Positions 46,170-57,836 of a stretch of DNA of 64,000 nucleotides are shown one piece after another. The translations under genes and the position numbers were made by a program. The DNA is from Haematobia irritans (Eukaryota > Arthropoda > Insecta > Diptera > Muscidae): positions 201,182,899-201,246,898 of the forward strand of contig NC_134397.1 in assembly GCF_050003625.1 (NCBI RefSeq), given 5' to 3'. Each line of letters starts with the position of its first letter. Position 1 is the stretch's first letter. The notes beneath the pieces are model-generated. The model was given only the letters and a program-made list of their open reading frames with translations. It did no database searches and was not told the DNA's origin.

Positions 46170-46690
46170 ATACCTTCCACCATAGGATCCCCCGATTTGG
46201 CTTGCGGAGCCTCTAAGAGAAGCAAATTTCATCCGATTTGGTACATGTTGTAAGTATATGGTCTCTAATGACCACCGATATGGCAAATTTGTAATACCAT
46301 CTGACCTACATCGATAACAACTACACGGTGGCTCTCGATACCGATTACGGAGCCACCGTGTAGTTGTTATCGATGTAGGTCGGATGGTATTGCACTTTTA
46401 CGTATAGCCCCCATATAAACGGACCCCCAAATATGGCTTGCAGACCCTCTAAGAGAAGCAAATTTCATCCGATCCGGCTGAAATTTGGTACATAGTGTTA
46501 GTATATGGTCTTTAACAACCATGCAAAAATTGGTCCACATCGGTCCATAATTATATATAGCCCCCATATAAACCGATCCCCAGATTTGGCTTGCGGAGCA
46601 TCTAAGAGAAGAAAATTTAATCCGATCCGGCTGAAATTTGGTACATAATGTTAGTATATGATCTCTAGTAACTATGCAAAAATGTTGAGG
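46170..46690 (-). mobile_element. Rearranged mini-me-like fragment (copy 8)
   Basis: Parts of the tail and of two 153-bp units lie in reverse orientation around an inverted hairpin (46293-46391). The GACR run and TA run are missing, and the head is absent. Confidence 0.75.
46293..46391. repeat. 42-bp inverted repeat with 15-bp loop
   Basis: Arms 46293-46334 and 46350-46391 are reverse complements with a single mismatch; the loop is TCGATACCGATTACG. The arms join mini-me-like sequence (ACCTACATCGATAACAAC) to the motif GAGCCACCGTG, which is also the first part of the SINE head. Confidence 0.93.
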
Positions 46691-47154
46691 TGAATACCCA
46701 GATTGGTAAAAAGTTTAGGTCATTACCCAAAGCTCTTGTGCCATTACCTACAGCAAACAAATGATTTTGGTTACCGTATTGGCATGGTGAAGGGATCCCG
46801 TACAGTCGACTGCGTTTTACTTCGTGTTCATTCCGCAAAACCATGATGCATCAATAGTCACGAAATCATAGACGTGCTTCGAGGCACCGCGATTGTCCAT
46901 CGACACGAGCCTTTTTTGAGCGATTGACAAATTGAGTGAGATTCAAATGTCAAATGTATATGCAATATTGAATGTACACAAAAAAAAAATGCGCATTGTT
47001 ATATTTATCAAAAATATTAAAAATTTGATAAAGTTTTAATTAATAAACTTTTTAAATATTTCTGATAAAAAATATCCTTCTTTTGATAAAGCTATTGTTA
47101 TGATATTATCAATTAGTTGGTCGATAAAAAAATCCACAAAGTAATAAAAAATAA
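46691..47154. other. No gene seen
   Basis: AT-rich sequence with no recognised feature. Confidence 0.45.
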
Positions 47155-47425
47155 TTTTTTCTGATAATTGGTTGATAGTTTTGCTGCAAGTAGAGGATGC
47201 TGATGAGGAATGTGGTAATTGCGAAACGTGCGTCCATCCAACCATATTGCAGTCTATAGGGCTTTGCCCAAATAAATTTGACAAACATTCTTTTCCTCTG
47301 TTGGTTAAGCTACACTTGTAGTTTAGTCAATGTATGGTTTTAAGCTGAAATCAAAAAAACAACAACAATGATTAAAAAACAAAAAAACAACAATAACAAA
47401 ACAAAACGAATGAAAAAAATATTTT
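47155..47425 (+). mobile_element. Diverged copy of the hammerhead-bearing 429-bp repeat
   Basis: It matches the inverted copy at 58140-58340 from CTGATAATTGGTTGATAG to GGTTTTAAGCTGAAATC, and goes on into AACAATAACAAAACAAAAC, the part that follows across a tandem junction in the main locus. So it derives from a tandem source. The hammerhead core is at 47195-47239. Confidence 0.85.
47195..47239 (+). ncRNA. Hammerhead ribozyme motif, diverged copy
   Basis: Stem I is GGATG (47195-47199) with CATCC (47235-47239). The core is CTGATGA (47200-47206) and GAAA (47223-47226). Stem II is GGAAT/ATTGC with one mismatch. Stem III is ACG-TG-CGT (47226-47233) and ends in GTC, the classic cleavage triplet, with the cut predicted after 47234. 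All core bases needed for catalysis are present. Confidence 0.8.
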
Positions 47426-47715
47426 TTTATCAAATTATGGATTTATTTTTATCGATATTAAACTTACAAACTAACTACGACATAATTGTTGAATAGTGGA
47501 TTTCTCTATCGGTTTTGTAAATGATAAAATGACTACGATATTTTCGTTGAATAGTGATTTTTTTATCAGTTCAGATTAGAAAATATCTTCGATAAAACAC
47601 CTACAACTATGGACTTTGAAAAAGTTTATAGCAGGAAAATTGAATAAAGTTTCATTTGCATCTTCGTATTTTTTTTTTCGTTCTGCGTGTGGTGGGCCAA
47701 CTAGTGCCTACAGTT

Positions 47716-47946
47716 ATCTAAATCTCCTGATAAGTCACATAACAATCTTGAAATATCAGTTGGCGCATAGCATCAATGGTTTCCGGGACAACAACTGATT
47801 TTGGACAACCTTCGGGCAAAGCATCAATGGTTTCCGGGACAACAACTGATTTTGGACAACCTTCAGGCAATTCGTCTTGGAGTGAACTACGACCTCGTAA
47901 TTGAATATTCTTTGAATAGAAGACCCCAAGTGTTAACGCGGGGACT
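47716..47946 (-). pseudogene. mariner transposase fragment with 51-bp duplication
   Basis: Reads LRGRSSLQDELPEGCPKSVV, then DALPEGCPKSVVVPETI a second time, then RQLIFQDCYVTYQE: the linker after the first helix-turn-helix of a mariner transposase. The repeated block is 51 bp (offset 47771 to 47822), so it stays in frame. Both sides end abruptly; the right one is close to the DD37D-type element at 47948. Confidence 0.75.
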
Positions 47947-47947
47947 A

Positions 47948-49230
47948 AAGGGTGATACGTGAAAAAAACGGTCAAGGGAAAACGCGTGTAAATCGGTGAA
48001 ATCGTTTATTTAAAAAATCAAATTAAATTTCTTTTTCAAGTTCAATTAGTATAAAATTCAGGAAAAATATTCAGTTTGGCTTTCGCTTTTCCAAATCCGA
48101 ATTGCCGGGCCTCACGCTTGACACCTGCCATCAGATTTTGTACAGCCACCTTGTCCACCTTCTTCGCCGCAGAAAGCCAGTTTGCCTTGAACTGCTGCTC
48201 GTCCTTAGCAGTTTTTTTTTTGTCTTCTTTAGGTTCCGCTTGATAATAGCCCAGTATTTATCAATTGGGCGGAGCTCTGGCGTGTTGGGAGGGTTCTTGT
48301 CCTTGGCAACCACCTGCACGTTGTTGGCGGCGTACCACTCCATGGCCTTTCTACCGTAATGGCAAGATGCCAAATCCGGCCAAAACAGTACGGAACAACC
48401 GTGTTTCTTCTAGAAAGGCAGCAGACGTTTATTCAAACACTCTTTCACGTAAATTTCTTGGTTGACAGTCCCGGAAGCTATGAAAATGCTGCTTTTAAAG
48501 CCACAGGTATAGATAGCTTGCCAAACCAGATATTTCTTTGCGAACTTTGACAGTTTCATGTGCTTGAAAATATCTGCTACCTTTCCCCTTCCTTTTGCCG
48601 TATAAAACTCCTGTCCCGGAAGCTGCTTGTAGTCGGCTTTGACGTAGGTTTCGTCGTCCATTACCACGTAGTCAAACTTCGTCAGCATCGTCGTGTACAG
48701 CCTCCGGGATCGCGCTTTGGCCGTCGTATTTTGTTTATCATCGCGATTTGGAGTCACTACCTTTTTGTAAGTCGATAGTCCGGCTCGTTTTTTGGCTCGA
48801 TGCGCAGTTGTAGACGATACACCCAGCTTATTTGCGGCATCTCGGAGAGAGAGGTTAGGGTTTCGCTAGAAACTACCGGCAACTCTCTTTGTCGTCTCAG
48901 CGGCTTCCGGGTTTCGATTTCCCTCCGATCCAGACTTCCTGGCTGTCGACAAACGTTCCCCAAACACTTTAATTACATTTGTAACGGTTGATTTGGCAAC
49001 TTTTAGCGATTTTGCGTGCGAGTAGCTCGGAATTTCGCGATGCGCGAGCAAAATTTTGATACGCTGCTCTTCTTGCTTGGACGGCATTTTGACAACTGAA
49101 GAGTGAATTCCAAAATCAAAATAGGAGCAACATTCTACACACACACACACCTTCAAAATGAGGGGTGTTCACGTTTTTTAATTTATATTGCTCAAGTTTA
49201 TATTGCCCAAATTTTGACCGTATCACCCTT
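47948..49230 (-). mobile_element. Tc1/mariner-group element, DD37D type
   Basis: The ends AAGGGTGATACGTGAAAAAA (47948) and, complemented, AAGGGTGATACGGTCAAAAT (49230) are flanked by TA at 47946-47947 and 49231-49232. 1283 bp with one leftward transposase gene, the normal autonomous layout. Confidence 0.92.
48042..49087 (-). pseudogene. Tc1/mariner-group transposase (DD37D), two stops and a frameshift
   Basis: ATG at 49087 (MPSKQEEQRIKILLAHREIP). The helix-turn-helix region holds SLKVAKSTVTNVIKVF and, after a TAG near 48866, NLSLRDAANKLGVSSTTAHR. The catalytic part keeps VVMDDETYVKADY, FWPDLASCHYG and TPELRPIDKYWAIIKRNLKK; I count 37 residues between the second and third acidic residues. A second TAG follows KRLLPF (48410). 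A frameshift in the A/T run near 48220 displaces the last 50 or so codons (AAKKVDKVAVQNLMAGVKRE). Two stops and one shift mean it is inactive but fairly young. Confidence 0.92.
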
Positions 49231-49232
49231 TA

Positions 49233-50774
49233 AGTAGTCTTTGAGAGCATAAACTAACCTTAACGCGATGTTCTAAGTAGACAATTAAGCTCCCCAGAAA
49301 TACATCCACGGCCTCCTTCCCCTTGTCCACGTTTGGCAGATTCCCTCTTATGAGAAATTCTTTTTCGTGTGATAATATAGCAAAAGTCTCACGAAAGTTG
49401 TCCATGTTTGAGAGATGTCCGCATTTCAGAGTCTTTTTGGGAAGTTTGGGAAGTTTCACTGTAATTCATTTCAAATTTTGAACTATGTTACCTCCTGTAC
49501 TATGTGATAATGACAGATTTAGCTAGGTTATTGTGCACCTTGCAGTTCTGTGATATTTTCTTAGTAAATAAAAATACTGAAATATTTTAAAAATATTTAA
49601 GGCTTTTAAGTATCTATGAGATAAAAAAAGGACATTGAAATTTCTTCCTTAATATTGATTTATCACGTTCAATAACAACATCAAAGGATTTTTGCAAAAA
49701 AAATACAATTTATTTCAAATCATTTGCAAATGTCATTAACACAAAAAGACAAATTTTCGCATAATAACGAATACAATTTATTTGCAATACATTCGTTATT
49801 ATGAAGAAAGAAGAAAACATAAATCCCCAATTGAACTTTAAGATACTCTTTTTTAGTCTATTGAAGCCAATTCCCCAAACAACAATTGTCGAAGATTAAA
49901 AATACATCACATACAAGAAATATCCTTCAAAATACAACAAAGCTTCGACCCCATACAAACATATAGATTGGATGAGCATACATACAAACACACATGTACT
50001 GGTGAAGATAAATCCTTAAACATTGAAATGGTGGGGGATAAAAGCTGATATGGAATACTGCAATGCATGTGTGTATCCTTCGCACAAGGATATTGCGGGG
50101 GAGGATGCACGTGTGTGTGTGTGTGTAAAGTATATTTGAAAAACTACAATTATAAGGTCATCAACAACTGTTACACAACAGATGACCAATTGGTTTCACC
50201 ATCTCCTTCCATAGCCCCTTTCACAGCTCTATATATTGGCTCCACAATCTATACACCAATTGATACACCATACCACCCACCTTAAGCGATAGATATGGAA
50301 GACCAAGAAAACAAATTTTTCTTAGAGCACACGTGAGACTTTTTCATCATCATTCTCATCTTCATTGAAAATGCTAGCTAGCACATATCTAAGGGTGAGG
50401 AGAATGATGGTCGGGGGAATGGCATGGAAGAAGGTGAAATAAAATTCTTCTAATATTAAGTGTTACTAAAACAATGTTTTCTTACCAAATAACACAGAAA
50501 AAGTTAAAATAACATCAAGGCCAAGGATATGAGGGTCGAATGTGTAGCCAAACCTTTGTTGCGAAAATGGGAGTCCAAATTACAGTATGTGTAAAAAGTA
50601 TGTATATACCCTACGGGAAATGGATCAAACACAGGACTGGTAAAGGACTAGTCCCTGGTGTGCATGGACCAGTCCTAGTTCTGGTCAAGACGTATGGAAG
50701 GGACCGGTCACTTTAACATGGGTTTGTCATTGACGGGGTAAATTTACACTTTAGGACACGCCTTGGACTCGTTC
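49233..50774. other. No gene seen; short GT run
   Basis: Contains a (GT) run at 50111-50126 and AT-rich sequence. Frames at 49223-49459, 49907-50110 and 50067-50285 have no recognisable motif. Confidence 0.45.
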
Positions 50775-51008
50775 CAGAGAAGGAATATGATCAACTCAAA
50801 CATGTTTTAAGAGCAAAATGTTATCTTTGGGTGGTGACCATGTAACATGTTTTTCGCACCCTTCATTTTCTCGGAAATCATGTATTCGGCAAGCAGGTTA
50901 TATTTGACGAGAAAATAACATTTTTGTGACAAACATGTTACATGGTCACAATACAAAAATAACATTTTGCTCTTGAAACATATTTGAGGTGATCATCTTA
51001 CTTCTCTG
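50775..51008. mobile_element. MITE with long inverted repeats (CAGAGAAG ends)
   Basis: Arms of about 80 bp: CAGAGAAGGAATATGATCAA at 50775 and, complemented, CAGAGAAGTAAGATGATCAC from 51008. The arms share AGAGCAAAATGTTAT and ACCATGTAACATGTTT. CAGAGA-type ends suggest the hAT group, but no 8-bp duplication is visible. The sequence right of hAT copy 2 (11945-12000) starts like one arm. Confidence 0.75.
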
Positions 51009-51131
51009 CGTGTGGGGTATTTTAGTAGTAGCACTCCATAGACAGGTCCTCATGAACCAGTCTCGGACAAACTCTTAGAAATCTGTTTCAGTTTGGTTAT
51101 CCGAATCACACCAGAAATGAACAAGTTTTTC

Positions 51132-52478
51132 ATACAAGTATATGCGGCCGTAAGTTCGGCCAAGCCGAATCTTATGTACCCACCACCATGGATTGCATAT
51201 AAACTTGTACTAAAGACTGTCATCCACAATCGAATTACTTGGGTTGCGATAACACTTGCCTTTGGCAAGGTATCTTAAAACTTCTTAACACCGTCTTCTC
51301 AATTGTAAGTTAGTCCATACGGGGTATATATTAAACAAAAAAGGCCGATTAAATACGTATATAATTCAGTTTGACAAAATTAAAATAAAATTTTCTATAG
51401 AAATAAAATTTTGACAAAATTTTCTATAGAAATAAAATTTTGACAAAATTTTCTATAGAAATAAAAATTTGACAAAATTTTCTACAGAAATGAAATTTCT
51501 ACAAAATTTTCTATAGAAATAAAATCTTGACAAAATTTTCTATACTAATAAAATGTTGACAAAATTTTCTATAGTAATAAAATTTTGACAAAATTTTTAT
51601 TTTGAAATAATAGGGCGATATGGACCAATTTTGGCATGGTTGTTAGCGGCCATATACTAGCGCAAGTACCATATTTCACCACGTACCAAATTTCAACCGG
51701 ATCGGATGAGCTTCTGAGGTCAAATCTGGGGATCGGTTTTAATTGGTGTTATATATAATTAAGATCGGTATGGGCCAATTTTTGCATGCTTGTTAGATAC
51801 CATATACTAACACCACGTACCAAATATCAACCGGATTTTGCTCTTCCAAGGGGCTCTGGAGGTAAAATCTGGGGATCGGTTTATATGGAGGCTACATATA
51901 ATAATGGACCGATATGGACCCATTCTTGCTTGGTTGTTAGTTACCATATACTGACACCACGTACCAAATTTCAACCGAATCGAATGAATTTTGCTCATCC
52001 ATGAGGCTCCGGAGGTCAAATCTGGGAATCGGTTTATATGGGGGCTATATATAATTATGGACCGATGTGGACCAATTTTTGCATGGTTGTTATACTAACA
52101 CCATGTACCAAATTGCAACCGGATCGGATGAAATTTGCTGCTCTCAGATGCTCCGGAAGCCAAATCTGGGGATCGGTTTATATGGGGGCTGTATATAATT
52201 ATGAACCTATGTGGACCAATTTTTGCATGGTTGAACCTATGTGGACCAATTTTTGCATGTACCAAATTGCAACCGGATCGGATGAAATTTGCTTCTCTTA
52301 GATACTCCGCAAGCCAAATCTGGGGATCGGTTTATATGGGGGCTATACGTAAAACTTGTCCGATATGGTCCATTTGCAACACCATTCGACCTACATCAAT
52401 AACAACTACTTGTGCCGAGTTTCAAGCTCCATAGCTTGTTTCGTTCGGAAGTTAGCCTGATTTCAACAGACAGACATC
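51132..52478 (+). mobile_element. Mini-me-like element, copy 9, tail truncated
   Basis: Head hairpin region at 51145-51170, 29-bp array 51370-51600, degenerate 153-bp units with a short internal duplication (AACCTATGTGGACCAATTTT at 52203 and 52233), ending abruptly after TTTCAACAGACAGACATC. Confidence 0.85.
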
Positions 52479-52639
52479 ATGTAAGGCATTAACATTTTTT
52501 AATTTTCTTTATAATATTATAATTTGTAGTGAGATTGAGAGGGATATCCCTCTCTCAAGACGATCGGTTCAAATGCTACAATTTTCAAATTAAATTTGAA
52601 ATTATAATATTAGATTGTAGATTTGATGGAAATTTTCAT

Positions 52640-52935
52640 GCTATCACCATAGGATAGGGGGTAAACTAACTTTGTCATATCAAAATAATGGTCCCAAACC
52701 ACATAAATTATAAATATTCTGTTTCGTGGTGAAATTCTGAGTCGATGTGGCTATGTCCGTTAACATTCACAGCGTCCATATAAACCGATACTTAGATTTG
52801 ACCTCCTGAACCATTGAGAAGTTCAAATTTCATCTGATCCGGTTGAATGCAAAATTTGTCTATGTCGGTTCATAATTATATCTAGCCCCCTATAAAACAG
52901 CGTTTCTTTGAAGAGCAAATTACATTCAATCCAAT
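52640..52935 (-). mobile_element. Worn mini-me-like tail fragment (copy 10)
   Basis: Reverse orientation: ATCACCATAGGATAGGGGG, AATTCTGAGTCGATGTGGC, then part of one 153-bp unit (CATATAAACCGATACTTAGA). The microsatellite is lost. Confidence 0.7.
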
Positions 52936-53341
52936 TGAATGTTGTCTCAAGAACTTGCCATCGTCCAAAAAATTTGACGAAAAAAAAATCATAACAACAC
53001 CATGAATTACGCCAAAAATGAAGATCAGACTTGATCGAAATCCACGTCGTAGAGATAAGAAACTTGCTCGATATTACTGAACATATCGCTAGAAGGGATC
53101 CAATGCATATTGCTAAATGGGACCAAAGCCCATTGAATTTCTGCAATATGCAGTAGCTCACCGACGCATGACAACAGTTAGGGTGGGAAGAGCCAGTGGT
53201 TTGCTTCATTTCTACCGCACATTGACCACTAAACCATAATTCGTGCTTAACCAAAATTAGATTTTATTTCCACCATTTTTTGCTTTTGAACAATATAATT
53301 AAAAAAATATTATATCTTTCAGCTTTTATACATATATCTTT
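52936..53341. other. No gene seen
   Basis: The 143-codon minus frame at 52823-53254 overlaps the mini-me-like fragment and has no recognisable motif; a gene is not supported. Confidence 0.45.
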
Positions 53342-53506
53342 CATCATTGAGTGCCGCCCAATTCTATATTTAGCTTAATGACGAGGGACCTACTTTTTAT
53401 GGCCGAGTCCCAACGGCGTTTCACATTTCGGTGAAACTACTTAGGGACGTTTTGAAACGCTCGGAAATGCATTGTTGAGAAGGGATAATCCACCACTGAA
53501 AAACTT
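53342..53506 (-). mobile_element. Old SINE fragment
   Basis: It matches the body of the SINE in reverse (TCATTGAGTGCCGCCCAATT, TTTTATGGCCGAGTC, AAGGGATAATCCACCACTG) but lacks both the tRNA head and the CCTAA tail. More diverged than the other copies. Confidence 0.8.
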
Positions 53507-54293
53507 TTTTGTGAACATACTCTATCACTGACTTCTCTGATGTCTGCAAAATATGCATACTTACCGTCATCCACTGTAGTTCATCGAATTCAAACTTAAT
53601 AAGGGTAAATCATGTCGATGAACAAGTGTAAGTGGAATGTTTTCTCTGAAGTAGGATAAGCACGACTGCTGTTTACGTTTGTGTGCATGTTTGACCATAG
53701 ACGAAATGATCCTTCGATATGTTACTTAATCACGAGCTCCACTATCCATGACATGGTAGAATTGCTTTCTACTCCTTCCATTCAAGCTATCACCAAATGT
53801 GATAGTGTTACAAGGGCAAGGTGCCATCACTTAACGAAACTGCAAAAGTAGTCAAACGAAACAAAAACAAAAAAGGTAAAGGACGACTAATAGGGATTAA
53901 ATGAATGTCGAAAAGGCAATTAGATAATATTGACCAGTGAACAGCAGCATATGGTCGATAAGTTGCCGTGTTTCTATTTGTACACATCTTAAGGATGTGC
54001 AAAGGAGCAAGCTACTCAGCAGAGTAAATGAAAAACTAAAGCTTAATGTAGTTTTTTCCCCATTGAAGATGATGTATGAGTATGAAAAATTCTACTCAAA
54101 AGGCAAGAAAGTTTTTCTAGGATGTTGTATTATAACACCAAAATTGATTTGAAGTTGTTGTCGAATTTTCTTAATAAAAATTTAATTTGTATTTATATTT
54201 TTTGCTCTTAAAAAATAAGAAATTGTAACGTGGAATTATCAGAATGTGAATTATAACAGAAAAAGGGGTGAAGGTCAAAATGGTTTTTTATTA
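53507..54293. other. No gene seen
   Basis: Sequence without convincing frame or repeat. A 71-codon plus frame at 53937-54152 is not supported by any motif. Confidence 0.45.
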
Positions 54294-55887
54294 AAAACAA
54301 GTATATACGGCCGTAAGTTCGGCCAGGCCGAATCTTATGTACCCTCCACCGTGGATTGCGTAGAAACTTCTACGAAAGACTGTCATCCACAATCGAATTA
54401 CTTGGGTTGTGGTATCATATACTATCACCACGTACCAAATTTCAAGCAGATCGGATGAATTTTGCTTCTCCAAAAGGCACCGGAGGTCAAATCTGGGGAT
54501 CGGTTTATATGGGAACTATATATAATTATGGACTGATAGGAACCAATTCCAATTTTGCTCTTCCAACGGGCTCTGGAGGTCAAATCTGGGGATCGGTTTA
54601 TATGGGGCCTATATATAATTATGGACCGATATGGACCAATTTTTGAATGGGAGTTTGAGGCCATATATTAACACCACGCACCAAATTTCAACTGAATCAG
54701 ATGAATTTTGGTCTTCCAAGAGGCTCCGGAGGTCAAATCTGGTGATCGGTTTATATGGGTGCTATATATAATTATGGACCGATGTGGACCAATTTTTGCA
54801 TGGATGTTAGAGAGCATATACTAACACCATGTACCAAATTTCAGCCGGATCGGATGAAATTTGCTTCTCTTAGAGGCCTCGCAAGCCAAATCGGGGGATC
54901 GGTTTATATGGGGGCTATATATAATTATGGACCGATGTGGACCAATTTATGCATGGTTGTTAGAGACCATACACTAACATCATGTATCAAATTTCAGCCG
55001 GATCGGATGAAATTTGCTTCTCTTAGAGGCCTCGCAAGCCAAATCTGGTGATCGGTTTATATGGGTGCTATATATAATTATGGACCGATGTGGACCAATT
55101 TTTGCACGGATGTTAGAGAGCATATACTAACACCATGTACCAAATTTCAGCCGGATCGGATGAAATTTGCTTCTCTTAGAGGCCTCGCAAGCCAAATCGG
55201 GGGATCGGTTTATATGGGGGCTATATATAACTATGGACCGATGTGGACCAATTTTTCCATGGTTATTAGAGACCATATACTAACACCATGTACCAAATTT
55301 CAGCCGGATCGGATGAAATTTGCTTCTCTTAGAGGCCTCGCAAGCCAAATTTGGGGGTCCGTTTATATGGGGCTATACGTAAAAGTGAACCGATATGGCC
55401 CATTTTCAATACCATCCGACCTACATCAATAACAACTACTTTTGCCAAGTTTCAAGTCGATAGCTTGTTTCGTTCGGAAGTTAGCGTGATTTCAACAGAC
55501 GGACGGACGGACGGAAATGCTCAGATCGACTCAGAATTTCACCACGACCCAGAATATACACAGTCTCACACAAGTTTACATACGGTTAAAAAATTTATAT
55601 TTTCTTTAAATAATAATATTTTAAAAAATATACATATATATCCTTTAGTTTTAGTAAATTAATTTGAAAAACAAAGTATTTGTTAATTTTCAAGTAGATT
55701 TTTTTGGTGTTGGTTATAAACAACAACAAGAAACAGGTTTAGTTAAGAGGTAAAAAACTCAAGGGTATGTAAACTTGTGTGAGACTGTGTATATACTTTA
55801 TGGGGTCTTAGAGCAATATTTCGATGTGTTACAAACGGAATGACAAAGTTAATATACCCCCCATCCTATGGTGGAGGGTATAAAAAT
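54294..55887 (+). mobile_element. Mini-me-like element, copy 11, with a MITE in its tail
   Basis: Head hairpin at 54312-54335, no 29-bp array, about five 153-bp units (54480-55370; some nearly identical pairs), GACG run 55497-55513, core, then the MITE 55559-55789 inside the TA run, then TACTTTATGGGG and the end hairpin. Confidence 0.87.
55559..55789. mobile_element. MITE with 25-bp perfect TIRs
   Basis: CACAGTCTCACACAAGTTTA and five more bases at 55559-55583 are exactly complementary to 55765-55789. TA flanks it (55557-55558, 55790-55791). It sits in the TA run of the mini-me-like tail. 231 bp, no coding capacity. Tc1/mariner group by target and TIR type. Confidence 0.95.
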
Positions 55888-56389
55888 CGTAGTCTTCACA
55901 AATTTGAAATTTATCATTAATGTGTCAAAATAAGGCTCAATTTTTCGATCAATATTTTAACACGTAAAATAGACAATTTTATGTTGGTATGTGTCCTCTA
56001 ATAACCCTCCAAAAATTGGTGCATAATTATAATTATGCACTCAAATAACAGTGAACCCGTCTGCAAAGAAAAGTTACAAATGTAGATGTCTTATAAAATT
56101 TTTGAAGTTACACATGTTTCTTCAAAAGAAATTATGAAAAGATGTAAAAACAAAAAACAAAATTTTATTTTCATCGAAAAACTTTTAACAATTTCATTTC
56201 TTTGGAAAAATGATTTAAAGAAAATTTCATTAAAATTTACTTTCTAGAAAAAGTTATTATGAAAAACATGTTTCTTCAAAAGAAATTGTGAAATGATTAA
56301 AAAAAAAAAAAATTTTTTAATTTCATTTCTATAGAAATTTTTTTATAGGATATTTCACTAAACTTTACTAACTAGAGAAAGTTTTTGAA
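55888..56389. other. Degenerate AT-rich lead-in to the 29-bp array
   Basis: Worn repeats such as CATGTTTCTTCAAAAGAAAT (56108 and 56268) and fragments of the 29-bp unit. No gene. Confidence 0.5.
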
Positions 56390-57362
56390 AAAATGTTATT
56401 TCTATAGAAAATTTTGTCAAAGTTTTCTTTCTGCAGAAAATTTTTTCAAAATTTTATTTCTATAGAAAATTTTGTCAAAATTTCATTTCTATAGAAAATT
56501 TTGTCAAAATGTTATTTCTATAGAAAATTTTGTCAAAATTTTATTTCTATAGAAAATTTTGTCAAAATTTTATTTCTAAAGAAATGTTTTTCAAAATTTT
56601 ATTTCCATAAAAATTTTTGTCAAAATTTTATTTCCATATAAAATTTTGTCAATATTTTATTTCTTTAGAAAATTTTGTCAAAATTTTATTTCTATAGAAA
56701 ATTTTGTCAAAATTTTATTTTCATAGAAAATTTTATTTCTATAGAAAATTTTGTCAAAATTTTATTTCTATAGAAAATTTTGTCAAAATTTTATTTCTAA
56801 AGAAATGTTTTTCAAAATTTTATTTCCATATAAAATTTTGTAAATATTTTATTTCTATATAAAATTTTGTCAAAATTTTATTTCTATAGAAAATTTTGTC
56901 AAAATTTAATTTCTATAGAAAATTTTGTCAAAATTTTATTTCTATAGAAAATTTTGTCAAAAATTTATTTCTATAGAAAATTTTATTTCTATAGAAAATT
57001 TTGTCAAAATTTTATTTCTATAGAAAATTTTATTTCTATAGAAAATTTTGTCAAAATTTTATTTCTATAGAAAATTTTATTTCTATAGAAAATTTTGTCA
57101 AAATTTTATTTCTATAGAAAATTTTGTCAAAATTTTATTTCCATAGAAAATTTTGTCAAAATGTTATTTCTATAGAAAATTTTGTCAAAATTTTATTTCG
57201 TTTTGTTTGTTATTGTTGGCTTCTCTTCAATCGTTATTGTTGTTTTTTTGATCTCAGCTTAAAGCCATGCATTGACTAAACTACAAGTGTAGCTTAACCA
57301 ACAGAGGAAAAGTATGCTTGTCAAATTTATTTGGGCAAAGCCCTATAGACTGCAAGATGGTT

Positions 57363-57407
57363 GGATGTACAGCTGTTTCGGAATTACCACATTCCTCATC
57401 AGCATCC
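57363..57407 (-). ncRNA. Hammerhead ribozyme motif, unit 1
   Basis: On the minus strand: stem I GGATG/CATCC, core CTGATGA, stem II GGAAT-GTGGTA-ATTCC, GAAA, then ACAG/CTGT and A before the predicted cut. Stem III is a 4-bp palindrome without loop, a form that would favour a dimeric fold. Identical to units 2 and 3. Confidence 0.85.
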
Positions 57408-57791
57408 TCTACTTGCAGCAAAACTATCAACCAATTATCAGAATAAATTCCGGTAATTCACTCAACCCAACGTGAACTACACTTGAACCTCCCGAAAAAG
57501 GGTTTGATAGTCGGCTACTGCCTAAACAAATTTGCCAGCATATCTCTTTTCCTTTGCCAAACTCAAATCATCGATTTGTATGTATTTGGCTGGGTTTGTT
57601 TTTGAGCGTGCTTCCTCTATCTTCATTCGTTTTGTTTGTTATTGTTGGCTTCTCTTCAATCGTTATTGTTGTTTTTTTGATCTCAGCTTAAAGCCATGCA
57701 TTGACTAAACTACAAGTGTAGCTTAACCAACAGAGGAAAAGTATGCTTGTCAAATTTATTTGGGCAAAGCCCTATAGACTGCAAGATGGTT

Positions 57792-57836
57792 GGATGTACA
57801 GCTGTTTCGGAATTACCACATTCCTCATCAGCATCC
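57792..57836 (-). ncRNA. Hammerhead ribozyme motif, unit 2
   Basis: Same 45 bases as unit 1, exactly 429 bp away. Cleavage at both sites of one transcript would release a 429-nt RNA. Confidence 0.85.

Noticed and set aside
52823..53254. 143-codon minus-strand gene
   Set aside because: It overlaps a mini-me-like tail fragment at one end and shows no recognisable protein motif.
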